NCBI RefSeq assembly: GCF_004303025.1
Contig: NZ_PJQW01000010.1
Span: 1-64,000 of the forward strand
Direction of reading: 5' to 3'
DNA: 64,000 bases
Source of the DNA: Flavobacterium sp. J27
Lineage (GTDB): Bacteria; Bacteroidota; Bacteroidia; Flavobacteriales; Flavobacteriaceae
Shown: piece after piece, positions 25,469 to 33,233 of the stretch
Numbering within the stretch: the first letter of the stretch is position 1
Layout: each line of letters starts with the position of its first letter
Made by a program: the position numbers and the translations under genes
Notes under the pieces: generated by a model
Databases searched by the model: none
Told to the model about the DNA's origin: nothing
Seen by the model: the letters and a program-made list of their open reading frames with translations, nothing else

Positions 25469-25738
25469 ATGCTGCCGATTGATCACGAATTTGTATTGCT
25501 CTACATCTTATATGGATTACTTTGTTGCTATATTATTTATAAAATAGTAAGTGAGTCAAAGCGCAATAAATTTCGTTTTATAAGTTACTTAATCATTAGT
25601 CTTTCTTTAAACGGATTTCTATTTTATGATGTCGAAAATTTTAAAGGAGGTGGTTCATTAGTTGTACTATTTAGCTCAGGAGTTTTATTGCTATTTACTT
25701 TTGTTACATTTGTATTTGATGAATTGGTTATCAATTAA
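25469..25738 (+). CDS. Small three-helix membrane protein
   Basis: 89 residues with three hydrophobic segments (FVLLYILYGLLCCYIIYKIV, FISYLIISLSLNGFLFY and SLVVLFSSGVLLLFTFVTFVF). No recognisable motif. It precedes another small membrane protein by 14 bases, so the two are likely co-transcribed. Confidence 0.6.
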   Translation: MLPIDHEFVLLYILYGLLCCYIIYKIVSESKRNKFRFISYLIISLSLNGFLFYDVENFKGGGSLVVLFSSGVLLLFTFVTFVFDELVIN

Positions 25739-25752
25739 AAAAATAAAGCAAC

Positions 25753-26196
25753 ATGAATATCCTCAATAAAACATACTTCTATTTATTTTTGTTTGCTTTT
25801 ATCATATTATTCTTTTTCTATAGAAAACCAAATGAAACTTTCGATATTAATATACAGGATACTTATTATGTCATTCAAAACTCACATTTTGGAATTTTAC
25901 TCTTTATCCTTTATGTTGTTTTAGGATTGGCTCATCTTTACCTTTTAAATAATAGGCTTGTAATGAGCCATTGGATTTTAAATTCACACGTAATTATATC
26001 AATACTTGGGCTCGTTCTTACTTGCTACATCTTGGGTAAGTTAAACAATCATTCGACTAAAACATTAGAAGAAATTTTAAGATCAATTAAAACCAATAGA
26101 TATCTAACCTATGCGTTTTTTTTAACAGTAGGAATTACTATCGCCACGCAATTGGTTTTTGGTATATTTTTTCTAATTAAGATTTTTCGAAAGTAA
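25753..26196 (+). CDS. Four-helix membrane protein with a heme-copper-oxidase-like motif
   Basis: 147 residues with four helices. The segment TFDINIQDTYYVIQNSHFGILLF resembles the DTYFVVAHFHY region of cytochrome c oxidase subunit I, and small proteins with this isolated element occur in Flavobacteria as I recall. The full oxidase fold and its heme/copper histidines are missing, so this is not an oxidase subunit. Its role is unknown. Co-transcribed with the small upstream membrane gene. Confidence 0.6.
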   Translation: MNILNKTYFYLFLFAFIILFFFYRKPNETFDINIQDTYYVIQNSHFGILLFILYVVLGLAHLYLLNNRLVMSHWILNSHVIISILGLVLTCYILGKLNNHSTKTLEEILRSIKTNRYLTYAFFLTVGITIATQLVFGIFFLIKIFRK

Positions 26197-26394
26197 ATAA
26201 AAACACATCAAACAAAACTAACACAATAATTTAGTATAACATTCAAAAGATTGCTTTTTTTTGTAATCATTTTATTTTTGGTTTTTTATACTAAATTAGA
26301 GGACTAAAATGTCTTAGTAAAAATTACAAACCAGATACTTATTTTTAAATAAGCAATTATTTGTAAAATTCAGAGAGTATGTCTTACTTTGTAA

Positions 26395-26412
26395 AGATAC
26401 TAATAAGTATGT
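26395..26412. promoter_or_regulatory. TetR operator candidate at the tetR start
   Basis: ATACTAATAAGTAT with flanks is a near-perfect dyad one base off the palindrome at 27021-27038. It ends 3 bases before the tetR ATG (26416), so it would permit autorepression. Confidence 0.7.
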
Positions 26413-26415
26413 TTT

Positions 26416-27006
26416 ATGAAGAAAGCAGCCACAACCCGAATGCATATTTTGCAAAAAGCCTTTGAACTTATCTATGAAAAAGGATATCAAACCACTAGTA
26501 TAGATGATATTCTTGCTACAACAAAAGTAACTAAAGGTGCTTTTTATTACCATTTTAAAAATAAAGAGCAAATGGGTGTGTCTATTATCAATGAATTATT
26601 AAAACCAACACTCACCACTAGTTTTATCTCACCTTTGGAGAGTAATGAGAATCCATTGGATATTATTTACAATCTGATGGATCATTTGTTATTAAAAAAC
26701 GATTTTTTACGTGTTGCCTATGGTTGTCCAGTGGCAAATTTTACTCAAGAAATGACACCATGGAATATAGATTTTAGCCTTGCTTTACAGGAAGTTACCC
26801 AACTTTGGATTACAAGTATGACAGATCTTTTAGAAAAAGGTAAAAAAGAAGGTGTCATTAAGGATAGTATTGATGCAAAAGCCCTCACTACTTTTGTGTT
26901 ATCAGGTTATTGGGGCATACGAAATTTTGGGAAACTAGAAAATTCTAAAGAAGTTTATGTCATTTATTTAGAGGAGCTTAAACGCTATTTTGAGACTTTA
27001 AAATGA
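26416..27006 (+). CDS. TetR/AcrR-family transcriptional regulator
   Basis: 196 residues. The N-terminal helix-turn-helix is clear: TRMHILQKAFELIYEKGYQTTSIDDILATTKVTKGAFYYHFKNKEQMG (residues 6-53). The C-terminal ligand domain (residues about 75-190) ends TFVLSGYWGIRNFGKLENS, the TetR_C type found in AcuR/NemR-like repressors. Matching palindromes lie directly upstream of this gene and of the operon 27073-28426, so it likely represses both until a small effector, perhaps a reactive electrophile, binds; the effector is inference. Confidence 0.93.
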   Translation: MKKAATTRMHILQKAFELIYEKGYQTTSIDDILATTKVTKGAFYYHFKNKEQMGVSIINELLKPTLTTSFISPLESNENPLDIIYNLMDHLLLKNDFLRVAYGCPVANFTQEMTPWNIDFSLALQEVTQLWITSMTDLLEKGKKEGVIKDSIDAKALTTFVLSGYWGIRNFGKLENSKEVYVIYLEELKRYFETLK

Positions 27007-27020
27007 AAATAATTCAAAAA

Positions 27021-27054
27021 ACATACTAATTAGTATGTTTTTTGAATATATTTG
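27021..27054 (+). promoter_or_regulatory. TetR operator plus -7 box of the membrane/rhodanese operon
   Basis: ACATACTAATTAGTATGT (27021-27038) is a perfect 18-bp palindrome. The -7 box TATATTTG follows at 27047-27054. The operator lies in the -33/-7 spacer, so binding would block polymerase. The ATG follows at 27073. Confidence 0.8.
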
Positions 27055-27072
27055 CATCGTAAAACATATACG

Positions 27073-27531
27073 ATGTACCATTCCCTTTTATTTTTCCATT
27101 CGATTACCCGTTGGTTGCTTTTAATGGGCTTGATTTATACCATATATACTGCTTACAAAGGCTATACAAAAAAAGCGCATTTTACAAGAATAGATAATGC
27201 ATTTCGTCATTGGACAGCAACAGTAGCTCATATTCAATTAGTTTTAGGCATTTTACTGTATTTTAAAAGTCCTATAATTTCTTATTTCTGGAAGCATTTT
27301 TTGGAAGCAAAAGAACATCTGGATTTATTATTCTTTGGTCTCATTCACATCATTATGATGTTTTTAGCAGTAATTATTATTACTATTGGATCAGCATTAG
27401 CCAAAAGAAAAAAGACTGACCAAGATCAGTTTAAAACTATTTTTATTTGGTTTCTAATAGCCTTGCTACTTATTCTTATGGCTATTCCTTGGCCTTTTTC
27501 ACCTCTTGCAAACAGACCTTATTTTAGATAA
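27073..27531 (+). CDS. Four-helix integral membrane protein under TetR control
   Basis: 152 residues from ATG 27073 (MYHSLLFFHSITRWLLLMGLIYTIY); the TTG at 27052 lies inside the -7 box and is rejected. Four helices carry several His residues: HSITRW, HWTATVAHIQLVLGILLYF and HLDLLFFGLIHIIMMFLAV. Paired His in opposed helices resemble heme b-binding membrane proteins (CopD/cytochrome b561-like), but no family match is certain. First gene of a four-gene unit behind the TetR operator. Confidence 0.75.
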   Translation: MYHSLLFFHSITRWLLLMGLIYTIYTAYKGYTKKAHFTRIDNAFRHWTATVAHIQLVLGILLYFKSPIISYFWKHFLEAKEHLDLLFFGLIHIIMMFLAVIIITIGSALAKRKKTDQDQFKTIFIWFLIALLLILMAIPWPFSPLANRPYFR

Positions 27532-27532
27532 T

Positions 27533-27847
27533 ATGAAACATTTATTACAAACAAAAGTGGGTAGATTACGCCTAATAGGTTCCTTAGAAGGAATTTCTTT
27601 ACTTCTGTTATTATTTTGGGCAACCCCAATGAAATATTTTTTTAAAGATGATAGTGTCACAAAAGTATTAGGACCTATTCATGGTGCTTTATTTCTGCTT
27701 TTTATTTTCAATACACTAAGTGTAGGTGTGGAACAAAACTGGAAATTTAAAGCAACCACTTGGCGTGTACTTTTGGCTTGTTTAATTCCTTTTGGAACAT
27801 TTTATATTGATACAAAAATTTTAAGTAAAATAAATTCGAAATCATGA
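27533..27847 (+). CDS. DUF3817 (YdzA-like) membrane protein
   Basis: 104 residues from ATG 27533, one base after the previous stop. DUF3817 pattern: GRLRLIGSLEGISLLLLLFWATPMKYFF and GPIHGALFLLFIFNTLSV, ending LACLIPFGTFYIDTKIL; three helices. Function unknown. Its stop overlaps the rhodanese start (ATGA), indicating translational coupling. Confidence 0.85.
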   Translation: MKHLLQTKVGRLRLIGSLEGISLLLLLFWATPMKYFFKDDSVTKVLGPIHGALFLLFIFNTLSVGVEQNWKFKATTWRVLLACLIPFGTFYIDTKILSKINSKS

Positions 27848-28209
27848 AAACATTCCTTATAATTATGCTTATATTCGTAGTATTATATGGATCATATAAA
27901 ACATTTCTTTTTTTTACAAGAGAGCCTTACTTAATTTCCAAAATAAAAGAAGGAGCAGTAATTTTAGATGTACGAACTCCATCTGAATTTGAAAAAGATC
28001 ATCTTGCTGGAGCTATTTCTATTCCGTTAGGCGAATTAAGAACTAGGTATATTGAGTTAGATACATCTGTAACCTATATAACTTGTTGTTCTCACGGATT
28101 GCGAAGTGTAAAAGCTGCAAACCTATTGAAAGAGAGAGGTTTTAAAAAAGTGAGTAATGGTGGTGCTTGGGAAGAGTTACAAGAACAAATTGTCAAACTA
28201 AATAAATAG
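27844..28209 (+). CDS. Membrane-anchored rhodanese-like sulfurtransferase
   Basis: 121 residues. An N-terminal helix (IIMLIFVVLYGSYKTFLFF) anchors a single rhodanese domain: VILDVRTPSEFEKDHLAGAISIPLG, then YITCCSHGLRSVKAANLLKERGF with the active-site Cys in CCSHGLRS. It would transfer sulfane sulfur in the periplasm. ATGA overlap with the upstream gene shows it belongs to the TetR-controlled unit, hinting that the operon handles a thiol- or sulfur-reactive compound. Confidence 0.9.
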   Translation: MKTFLIIMLIFVVLYGSYKTFLFFTREPYLISKIKEGAVILDVRTPSEFEKDHLAGAISIPLGELRTRYIELDTSVTYITCCSHGLRSVKAANLLKERGFKKVSNGGAWEELQEQIVKLNK

Positions 28210-28213
28210 AGCA

Positions 28214-28426
28214 ATGATTTTAGTTTTTAAAACCAGTGTTCGTACACTACATGAAATTCAAAAAATTAAACCTTTACTAAATAAGTTATTCTCTTATACC
28301 AAATGGAATTTTGATTTGGAAGATTGTGACAATATTTTCCGAATTGATAGTCCACTAGAAATATCAGATGAAGTAATTACAATTTTTAACGAAAACGGAC
28401 ATGAATGTGTGGCGTTAGAAGATTAA
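28214..28426 (+). CDS. Small conserved-looking cytoplasmic protein (70 residues)
   Basis: Starts 4 bases after the rhodanese stop. The compact alpha/beta sequence (ILVFKTSVRTLHEIQKIKPLLNKL, then WNFDLEDCDNIFRIDS) suggests a ferredoxin-like fold of the metal- or copper-chaperone kind, but the CxxC motif is absent. It is the last gene of the TetR unit. Function unknown. Confidence 0.7.
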   Translation: MILVFKTSVRTLHEIQKIKPLLNKLFSYTKWNFDLEDCDNIFRIDSPLEISDEVITIFNENGHECVALED

Positions 28427-28521
28427 TAGATTAAAGTCAAATAATAAAATGAATTATTTATAAAGTAGAGAAATAAAGAAAAAAACTTCTTTTTTCTGCT
28501 GTATAACTTTTAAATTTTCCC

Positions 28522-28552
28522 TATATTTGCATGCAATTTAATCTAAATTGCA
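28522..28552 (+). promoter_or_regulatory. guaB promoter with a perfect inverted repeat at the transcription start
   Basis: The -7 box TATATTTG (28522-28529) is followed by arms TGCAATTTA (28532-28540) and TAAATTGCA (28544-28552) separated by ATC. The repeat covers the expected start site and ends 2 bases before the ATG at 28555; it could be an operator or an mRNA hairpin blocking translation. Confidence 0.65.
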
Positions 28553-28554
28553 AG

Positions 28555-30027
28555 ATGAAAGCACACACAACTAAAATCATCGGAGAAGGTCTTACATACG
28601 ATGATGTTCTACTTATTCCAAACTATTCCCAAGTTCTTCCACGTGAAGTAAGTATTCAAACTAAATTTTCTAAAAACATTACACTAAATGTTCCTATTGT
28701 ATCAGCAGCGATGGATACAGTTACCGAAAGTGCAATGGCAATTGCTATGGCTCAAGAAGGAGGTATAGGAGTTTTACATAAAAATATGACCATCGAGCAG
28801 CAAGCGGCTGAGGTAAGAAAAGTAAAACGTGCCGAATCAGGAATGATTATCGATCCTGTTACGTTGCCTTTAACAGCAACTGTAGGAGATGCAAAAAGAG
28901 CCATGAAAGAACATGGTATTGGAGGAATTCCTGTGGTAGACGATACACTAACCTTAAAAGGGATTGTAACCAATAGAGACTTGCGTTTTGAAAAGAAAAA
29001 TGAAAGACCTATTACAGAAGTTATGACCTCAGAAAACTTAGTAACCGCTCAAGTAGGTACTACGTTGCAACAAGCAGAAGAAATTTTACAAGATCATAAA
29101 ATTGAAAAACTATTAGTTGTTGCGGAAGGTAATAAATTAGCCGGATTAATTACGTTTAGAGATATTACAAAATTAACACAGAAACCAATTGCAAATAAAG
29201 ATTCTTTTGGACGCTTGCGTGTAGCAGCTGCTTTAGGAGTAACCGCCGATGCAGTACAAAGGGCAAGCGCTTTGGTTCAGGCTGGAGTTGATGCGGTAAT
29301 CATAGATACTGCTCACGGACATACCAAAGGTGTAGTTGATGTTTTAAAACAAGTAAAAGCAGCTTTTCCAGAATTGGATGTGGTAGTTGGAAATATTGCC
29401 ACACCAGAAGCAGCCCAATACTTAGTGGAAAATGGAGCAGATGGTGTTAAAGTAGGTATTGGTCCGGGTTCAATTTGTACGACACGTGTGGTAGCAGGTG
29501 TTGGATTTCCCCAATTTTCAGCAGTACTAGAAGTTGCAGCAGCAATCAAAGGCAGTGGCGTTCCAGTTATCGCAGATGGAGGAATTCGCTACACAGGAGA
29601 TATTCCAAAAGCCATTGCAGCTGGAGCAGATTGTGTTATGTTAGGGTCATTATTAGCGGGTACTAAAGAATCTCCAGGTGAAACTATCATTTTTGAAGGA
29701 AGAAAATTCAAATCTTATAGAGGAATGGGTTCCGTTGAAGCGATGCAAGAAGGATCGAAAGACCGTTATTTCCAAGATGTAGAGGATGATGTTAAAAAAT
29801 TAGTTCCAGAAGGAATTGTGGGTCGTGTGCCTTATAAAGGAGAATTAAATGAAAGCATGCAACAATTTATTGGAGGTTTACGTGCAGGAATGGGCTATTG
29901 TGGATCAAAAGATGTGGCTACTTTACAAGAATCAGGACGTTTTGTGAGAATTACAACTAGTGGAATAGGGGAAAGTCATCCGCACAATGTAACCATTACA
30001 AAAGAAGCACCAAATTATTCTAGATAG
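28555..30027 (+). CDS. guaB: IMP dehydrogenase
   Basis: 490 residues from ATG 28555 ([25 protein letters not shown]); the in-frame ATG 28531 falls in the inverted repeat and adds an atypical MQFNLNCK. TIM barrel with two CBS domains inserted at about residues 95-205. Catalytic loop [15 protein letters not shown] holds the Cys that forms the XMP-enzyme intermediate, and the flap region is GRVPYKG. It makes XMP from IMP with NAD, the first committed step to GMP. Monocistronic, ended by a hairpin. Confidence 0.98.
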   Translation: MKAHTTKIIGEGLTYDDVLLIPNYSQVLPREVSIQTKFSKNITLNVPIVSAAMDTVTESAMAIAMAQEGGIGVLHKNMTIEQQAAEVRKVKRAESGMIIDPVTLPLTATVGDAKRAMKEHGIGGIPVVDDTLTLKGIVTNRDLRFEKKNERPITEVMTSENLVTAQVGTTLQQAEEILQDHKIEKLLVVAEGNKLAGLITFRDITKLTQKPIANKDSFGRLRVAAALGVTADAVQRASALVQAGVDAVIIDTAHGHTKGVVDVLKQVKAAFPELDVVVGNIATPEAAQYLVENGADGVKVGIGPGSICTTRVVAGVGFPQFSAVLEVAAAIKGSGVPVIADGGIRYTGDIPKAIAAGADCVMLGSLLAGTKESPGETIIFEGRKFKSYRGMGSVEAMQEGSKDRYFQDVEDDVKKLVPEGIVGRVPYKGELNESMQQFIGGLRAGMGYCGSKDVATLQESGRFVRITTSGIGESHPHNVTITKEAPNYSR

Positions 30028-30103
30028 TTAAGTCAAAAGTCAAAAACCTCGAGTCTGTAGTTTGAAAGAATTAGCTTTTGCCTATTTATTATAATTATAT
30101 TTA

Positions 30104-30137
30104 AAAACTTCTCGTTTTTCGGGAAGTTTTGTTTTTT
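30104..30137 (+). terminator. Terminator downstream of guaB
   Basis: AAAACTTCTCG pairs with CGGGAAGTTTT (one wobble) and is followed by G then T7. Confidence 0.8.
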
Positions 30138-30252
30138 TAAACAATGTTATGTCATTTTTAGCTTTATATTTGAAGGTTGTATTAATTGAATGTATTTTTG
30201 AAATCATATAGAAAAAAGGCTATGATTTTAATTACTTTACGAACTATAATTT

Positions 30253-30726
30253 ATGGAAAAAGAAGCTAAAATTTTTCATCAAAATAAACTCAAAAGTTTT
30301 TTTTTATTTATCATTAGTCTGCTCTTTGTTTGCGGTGGTATTTTTATTACAAAAGAAAAAACATGGTTGGGATGGAGTATCATCCTGTTTTTTGGGTTAA
30401 GTCTTATTGTATCTATAATACAATTTTTTCCTAATGCCACTTACCTTAAATTGGACGATGAAGGTTTCGAAGTAAAAACTCTTTTTCGATCCAGTTTTAC
30501 CAAATGGTCTGAGGTTACTAATTTTAGAAGAGGAAATATAAATGGCAATAAGATGATTTTTTTTGATTTTACAGAAGAGCATACCAAATGGAAAAATGAA
30601 AAAAAAATGGCTAAATTATTATCGGGTATGGAAGGTGCTATTCAATCAACTTACACTATTTCAACAGAAGATTTACTGCATTTGATGATGGATTATAAAA
30701 TGAAAAGTTTATCCAAAAACAGCTAA
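30253..30726 (+). CDS. STM3941-type membrane protein
   Basis: 157 residues. Two close helices (FFLFIISLLFVCGGIFI and LGWSIILFFGLSLIVSIIQFF) are followed by a PH-like beta domain: YLKLDDEGFEVKTLFRSSFTKWSEVTNF. This arrangement is typical of the STM3941 family; function unknown. The 225 bases after guaB hold only its terminator. Confidence 0.75.
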   Translation: MEKEAKIFHQNKLKSFFLFIISLLFVCGGIFITKEKTWLGWSIILFFGLSLIVSIIQFFPNATYLKLDDEGFEVKTLFRSSFTKWSEVTNFRRGNINGNKMIFFDFTEEHTKWKNEKKMAKLLSGMEGAIQSTYTISTEDLLHLMMDYKMKSLSKNS

Positions 30727-30745
30727 ACGATAACTATTCTATAAA

Positions 30746-31267
30746 ATGGACTTAACGAGACATTGTGAATTATGTGATCATCAAAAAATTGACTTAATTC
30801 AAGGAACTACTTGTGGTTTAACAGATAAAAAACCTTCCTTTAATACAACCTGTATTAAGATTGAACTTCATGAAAAATTTGAAACTAAACTGAAAGATAG
30901 TAATGTAAAATATCAAAAACTGATAGGTGAAAAGCCAATAACTTACCTTTATTTTGTTGTTTTTTTGTTCATTGGTTTAAGTGTCATTTTAGGTGGCTTC
31001 TTGTTAGGAAAATATGCTTTAGATAAAGGAGTAATTTCTACAACTCCAATTATTATTATGTCGGTAGGTTTGTTGCCATTAGGATTAGCTTTTGGTGCAT
31101 TAAACAATCATAGAAATGAGCTTAAGATAGTTGAGAATAGAAAAAGAAAGATAGACGAAGTATTACACTTATATCGAATAGAATACAGTATAGGTATTCA
31201 GTTTGGTAAAAAATATCATGGTGTACAAGAAGTTTATACCGATTTAAAATTAAAAGGAGTACGTTAA
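30746..31267 (+). CDS. Membrane protein with N-terminal cysteine pairs
   Basis: 173 residues. The N-terminus CELCDHQ ... GTTCGLTDKKPSFNTTC has a C-x2-C and two more Cys within about 35 residues, suggesting a small zinc-ribbon-like knuckle. Two helices (YLYFVVFLFIGLSVILGGFLL and TTPIIIMSVGLLPLGLAFGAL) follow, then a charged helical tail (NRKRKIDEVLHLYRIEY). It starts 19 bases after the STM3941-like gene. I do not recognise a named family. Confidence 0.7.
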   Translation: MDLTRHCELCDHQKIDLIQGTTCGLTDKKPSFNTTCIKIELHEKFETKLKDSNVKYQKLIGEKPITYLYFVVFLFIGLSVILGGFLLGKYALDKGVISTTPIIIMSVGLLPLGLAFGALNNHRNELKIVENRKRKIDEVLHLYRIEYSIGIQFGKKYHGVQEVYTDLKLKGVR

Positions 31268-31338
31268 AATTTTGTTTATCCTATAATGGAACTATAATTT
31301 TGTCGTCTTTTTTAAAATAATTAAAAATAAAAAAACAA

Positions 31339-33126
31339 ATGGCTCGATTCCAAGAAAACGATTTGCCTAAATCGAAACTTAATGCAAGTACATTAAGTAA
31401 AGCACTTCAAATTTTTAACTATGCAACCCACCACAAATGGAAGTTTTATCTCGGTTTGCTTTTCTTATTGCTAACAGGAGGAACGGCTTTGGCTTTTCCA
31501 AAGTTATTAGGAATGTTAGTGGATTGTGTGAACAATAAGGATTTAGTACAAGCTCGAAATATCGCTTTAGGATTGATGGTCATTTTGTTGTTACAATCTT
31601 TCTTTTCCTTTTTTAGATTGTCTTTATTTATCAATTTTACAGAAAATACGTTAGCGAATATTCGTTTGGCTTTATACAGTAATTTAATCAAGTTACCGAT
31701 GCATTTTTTCTCTCAAAAACGGGTGGGAGAATTAAACAGTCGCATCAGTTCTGATATTACGCAAATTCAAGATACTTTAACCACAACTATTGCCGAATTT
31801 TTAAGACAATTTATATTAATTATTGGAGGCATTATTTTCTTAGCAACCATCAGTTTAAAATTAACTTTATTAATGCTTTGCATTGTTCCAGTAGTGGCAG
31901 TTGCAGCCGTTATTTTTGGACGATTCATTCGAAAATTTTCTAAAAGTGTACAAGATCAAGTAGCGGAAAGTCAGGTTATAGTTGAAGAAACCATGCAAGG
32001 GATTTCGAATGTGAAAGCTTTTGCTAACGAATGGTACGAAATTGCTCGTTACAAAGGAAAAATTCAGGAGGTGGTGAAACTGGCAATTAAAGGAGGAATT
32101 TACCGTGGTTATTTTGCTTCTTTTATTATTTTCTGCTTATTTGGAGCTATAGTAGCAGTAGTTTGGTATGGAGTTACATTATGTATCAATGGTGATATTG
32201 ATGGAGTAGGAGAATTAATTTCTTTTGTATTATATTCTACGTTTATTGGTGCTTCTTTTGGAGGTATAGCCGAATTATACGCTCAAATTCAAAAAGCGGT
32301 AGGTGCAACAGAGCGTGTTTTTGAATTGTTAGATGAAGTTCCTGAAAAAATTAATGCTACTCAAAGTGTATCCTCAGAAAAAATAAAAGGAAATGTAAGT
32401 TTTACTAATGTTGGTTTTTTCTATCCATCAAGACCTGAAATTCAAGTTTTAAAAGACGTAACTTTTACGGCAACTTATGGTCAGAAAATAGCTATTGTAG
32501 GCCCTAGTGGTGCCGGAAAATCTACTATTTCTTCACTGTTGCTTCGCTTTTATGATATAAATAGTGGCTCTATTTTAATTGATGATAAAAATATTTATGA
32601 CTATGATTTAGAGGATCTTAGAGGGAATATGAGTATTGTACCTCAAGATGTTATTCTTTTTGGAGGTAGTATTCGCGAAAATATTGCGTATGGTAAACCC
32701 AATGCTACTGATGAAGAAATTATATTGGCAGCGAAACAAGCGAATGCTTTTGATTTTGTAAACGGTTTCCCTGAAAAGTTTGATACACTTGTAGGAGAAA
32801 GAGGAATCAAACTTTCAGGTGGACAAAGACAACGTATTGCTATTGCTAGAGCGTTATTGAAAAATCCAAGTATTTTAATTTTAGACGAAGCCACATCTTC
32901 ATTAGACAGTGAAAGTGAAAAATTAGTACAGGATGCTTTAGAAAACTTAATGAAAGGAAGAACTAGTATTATTATTGCCCACCGCTTGTCTACTATAAGA
33001 AGTGCCGATGCTATTCTAGTCTTAAATGAAGGTAAGATTGTTGAAAACGGGACACATAAAGAATTACTAGAAATAGAAAATGGAATTTATAAAAACTTAA
33101 GTACGTTACAATTTAGTGAATATTAA
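31339..33126 (+). CDS. ABC transporter, fused permease and ATPase (MsbA/exporter type)
   Basis: 595 residues. Six transmembrane helices form the exporter domain (about residues 30-330). The nucleotide-binding domain has Walker A GPSGAGKST (about 390), Q-loop IVPQDVILFGG, signature LSGGQRQR, Walker B ILILDEATS and H-loop IIAHRLS. It would work as a homodimer to export a lipid, peptide or drug; the family is too broad to choose. MARFQEND is a cytoplasmic start. A strong terminator follows. Confidence 0.93.
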   Translation: MARFQENDLPKSKLNASTLSKALQIFNYATHHKWKFYLGLLFLLLTGGTALAFPKLLGMLVDCVNNKDLVQARNIALGLMVILLLQSFFSFFRLSLFINFTENTLANIRLALYSNLIKLPMHFFSQKRVGELNSRISSDITQIQDTLTTTIAEFLRQFILIIGGIIFLATISLKLTLLMLCIVPVVAVAAVIFGRFIRKFSKSVQDQVAESQVIVEETMQGISNVKAFANEWYEIARYKGKIQEVVKLAIKGGIYRGYFASFIIFCLFGAIVAVVWYGVTLCINGDIDGVGELISFVLYSTFIGASFGGIAELYAQIQKAVGATERVFELLDEVPEKINATQSVSSEKIKGNVSFTNVGFFYPSRPEIQVLKDVTFTATYGQKIAIVGPSGAGKSTISSLLLRFYDINSGSILIDDKNIYDYDLEDLRGNMSIVPQDVILFGGSIRENIAYGKPNATDEEIILAAKQANAFDFVNGFPEKFDTLVGERGIKLSGGQRQRIAIARALLKNPSILILDEATSSLDSESEKLVQDALENLMKGRTSIIIAHRLSTIRSADAILVLNEGKIVENGTHKELLEIENGIYKNLSTLQFSEY

Positions 33127-33156
33127 ATTGTAGAAAAGACAGTTTTAACTATTTGT

Positions 33157-33192
33157 AAACCTAACTCATTTGAAAATGAGTTAGGTTTTATT
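33157..33192. terminator. Bidirectional terminator between the ABC exporter and the antiporter
   Basis: AAACCTAACTCAT (33157-33169) pairs perfectly with ATGAGTTAGGTTT (33176-33188) over a 6-base loop. Confidence 0.85.
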
Positions 33193-33233
33193 TATAGAAT
33201 GGTATTGTTCTTTTAATAGATTTCGTATAGTTA

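Noticed and set aside
29475..29666. Ser/Arg-rich ORF inside guaB
   Set aside because: Shadow frame of the IMP dehydrogenase coding region.
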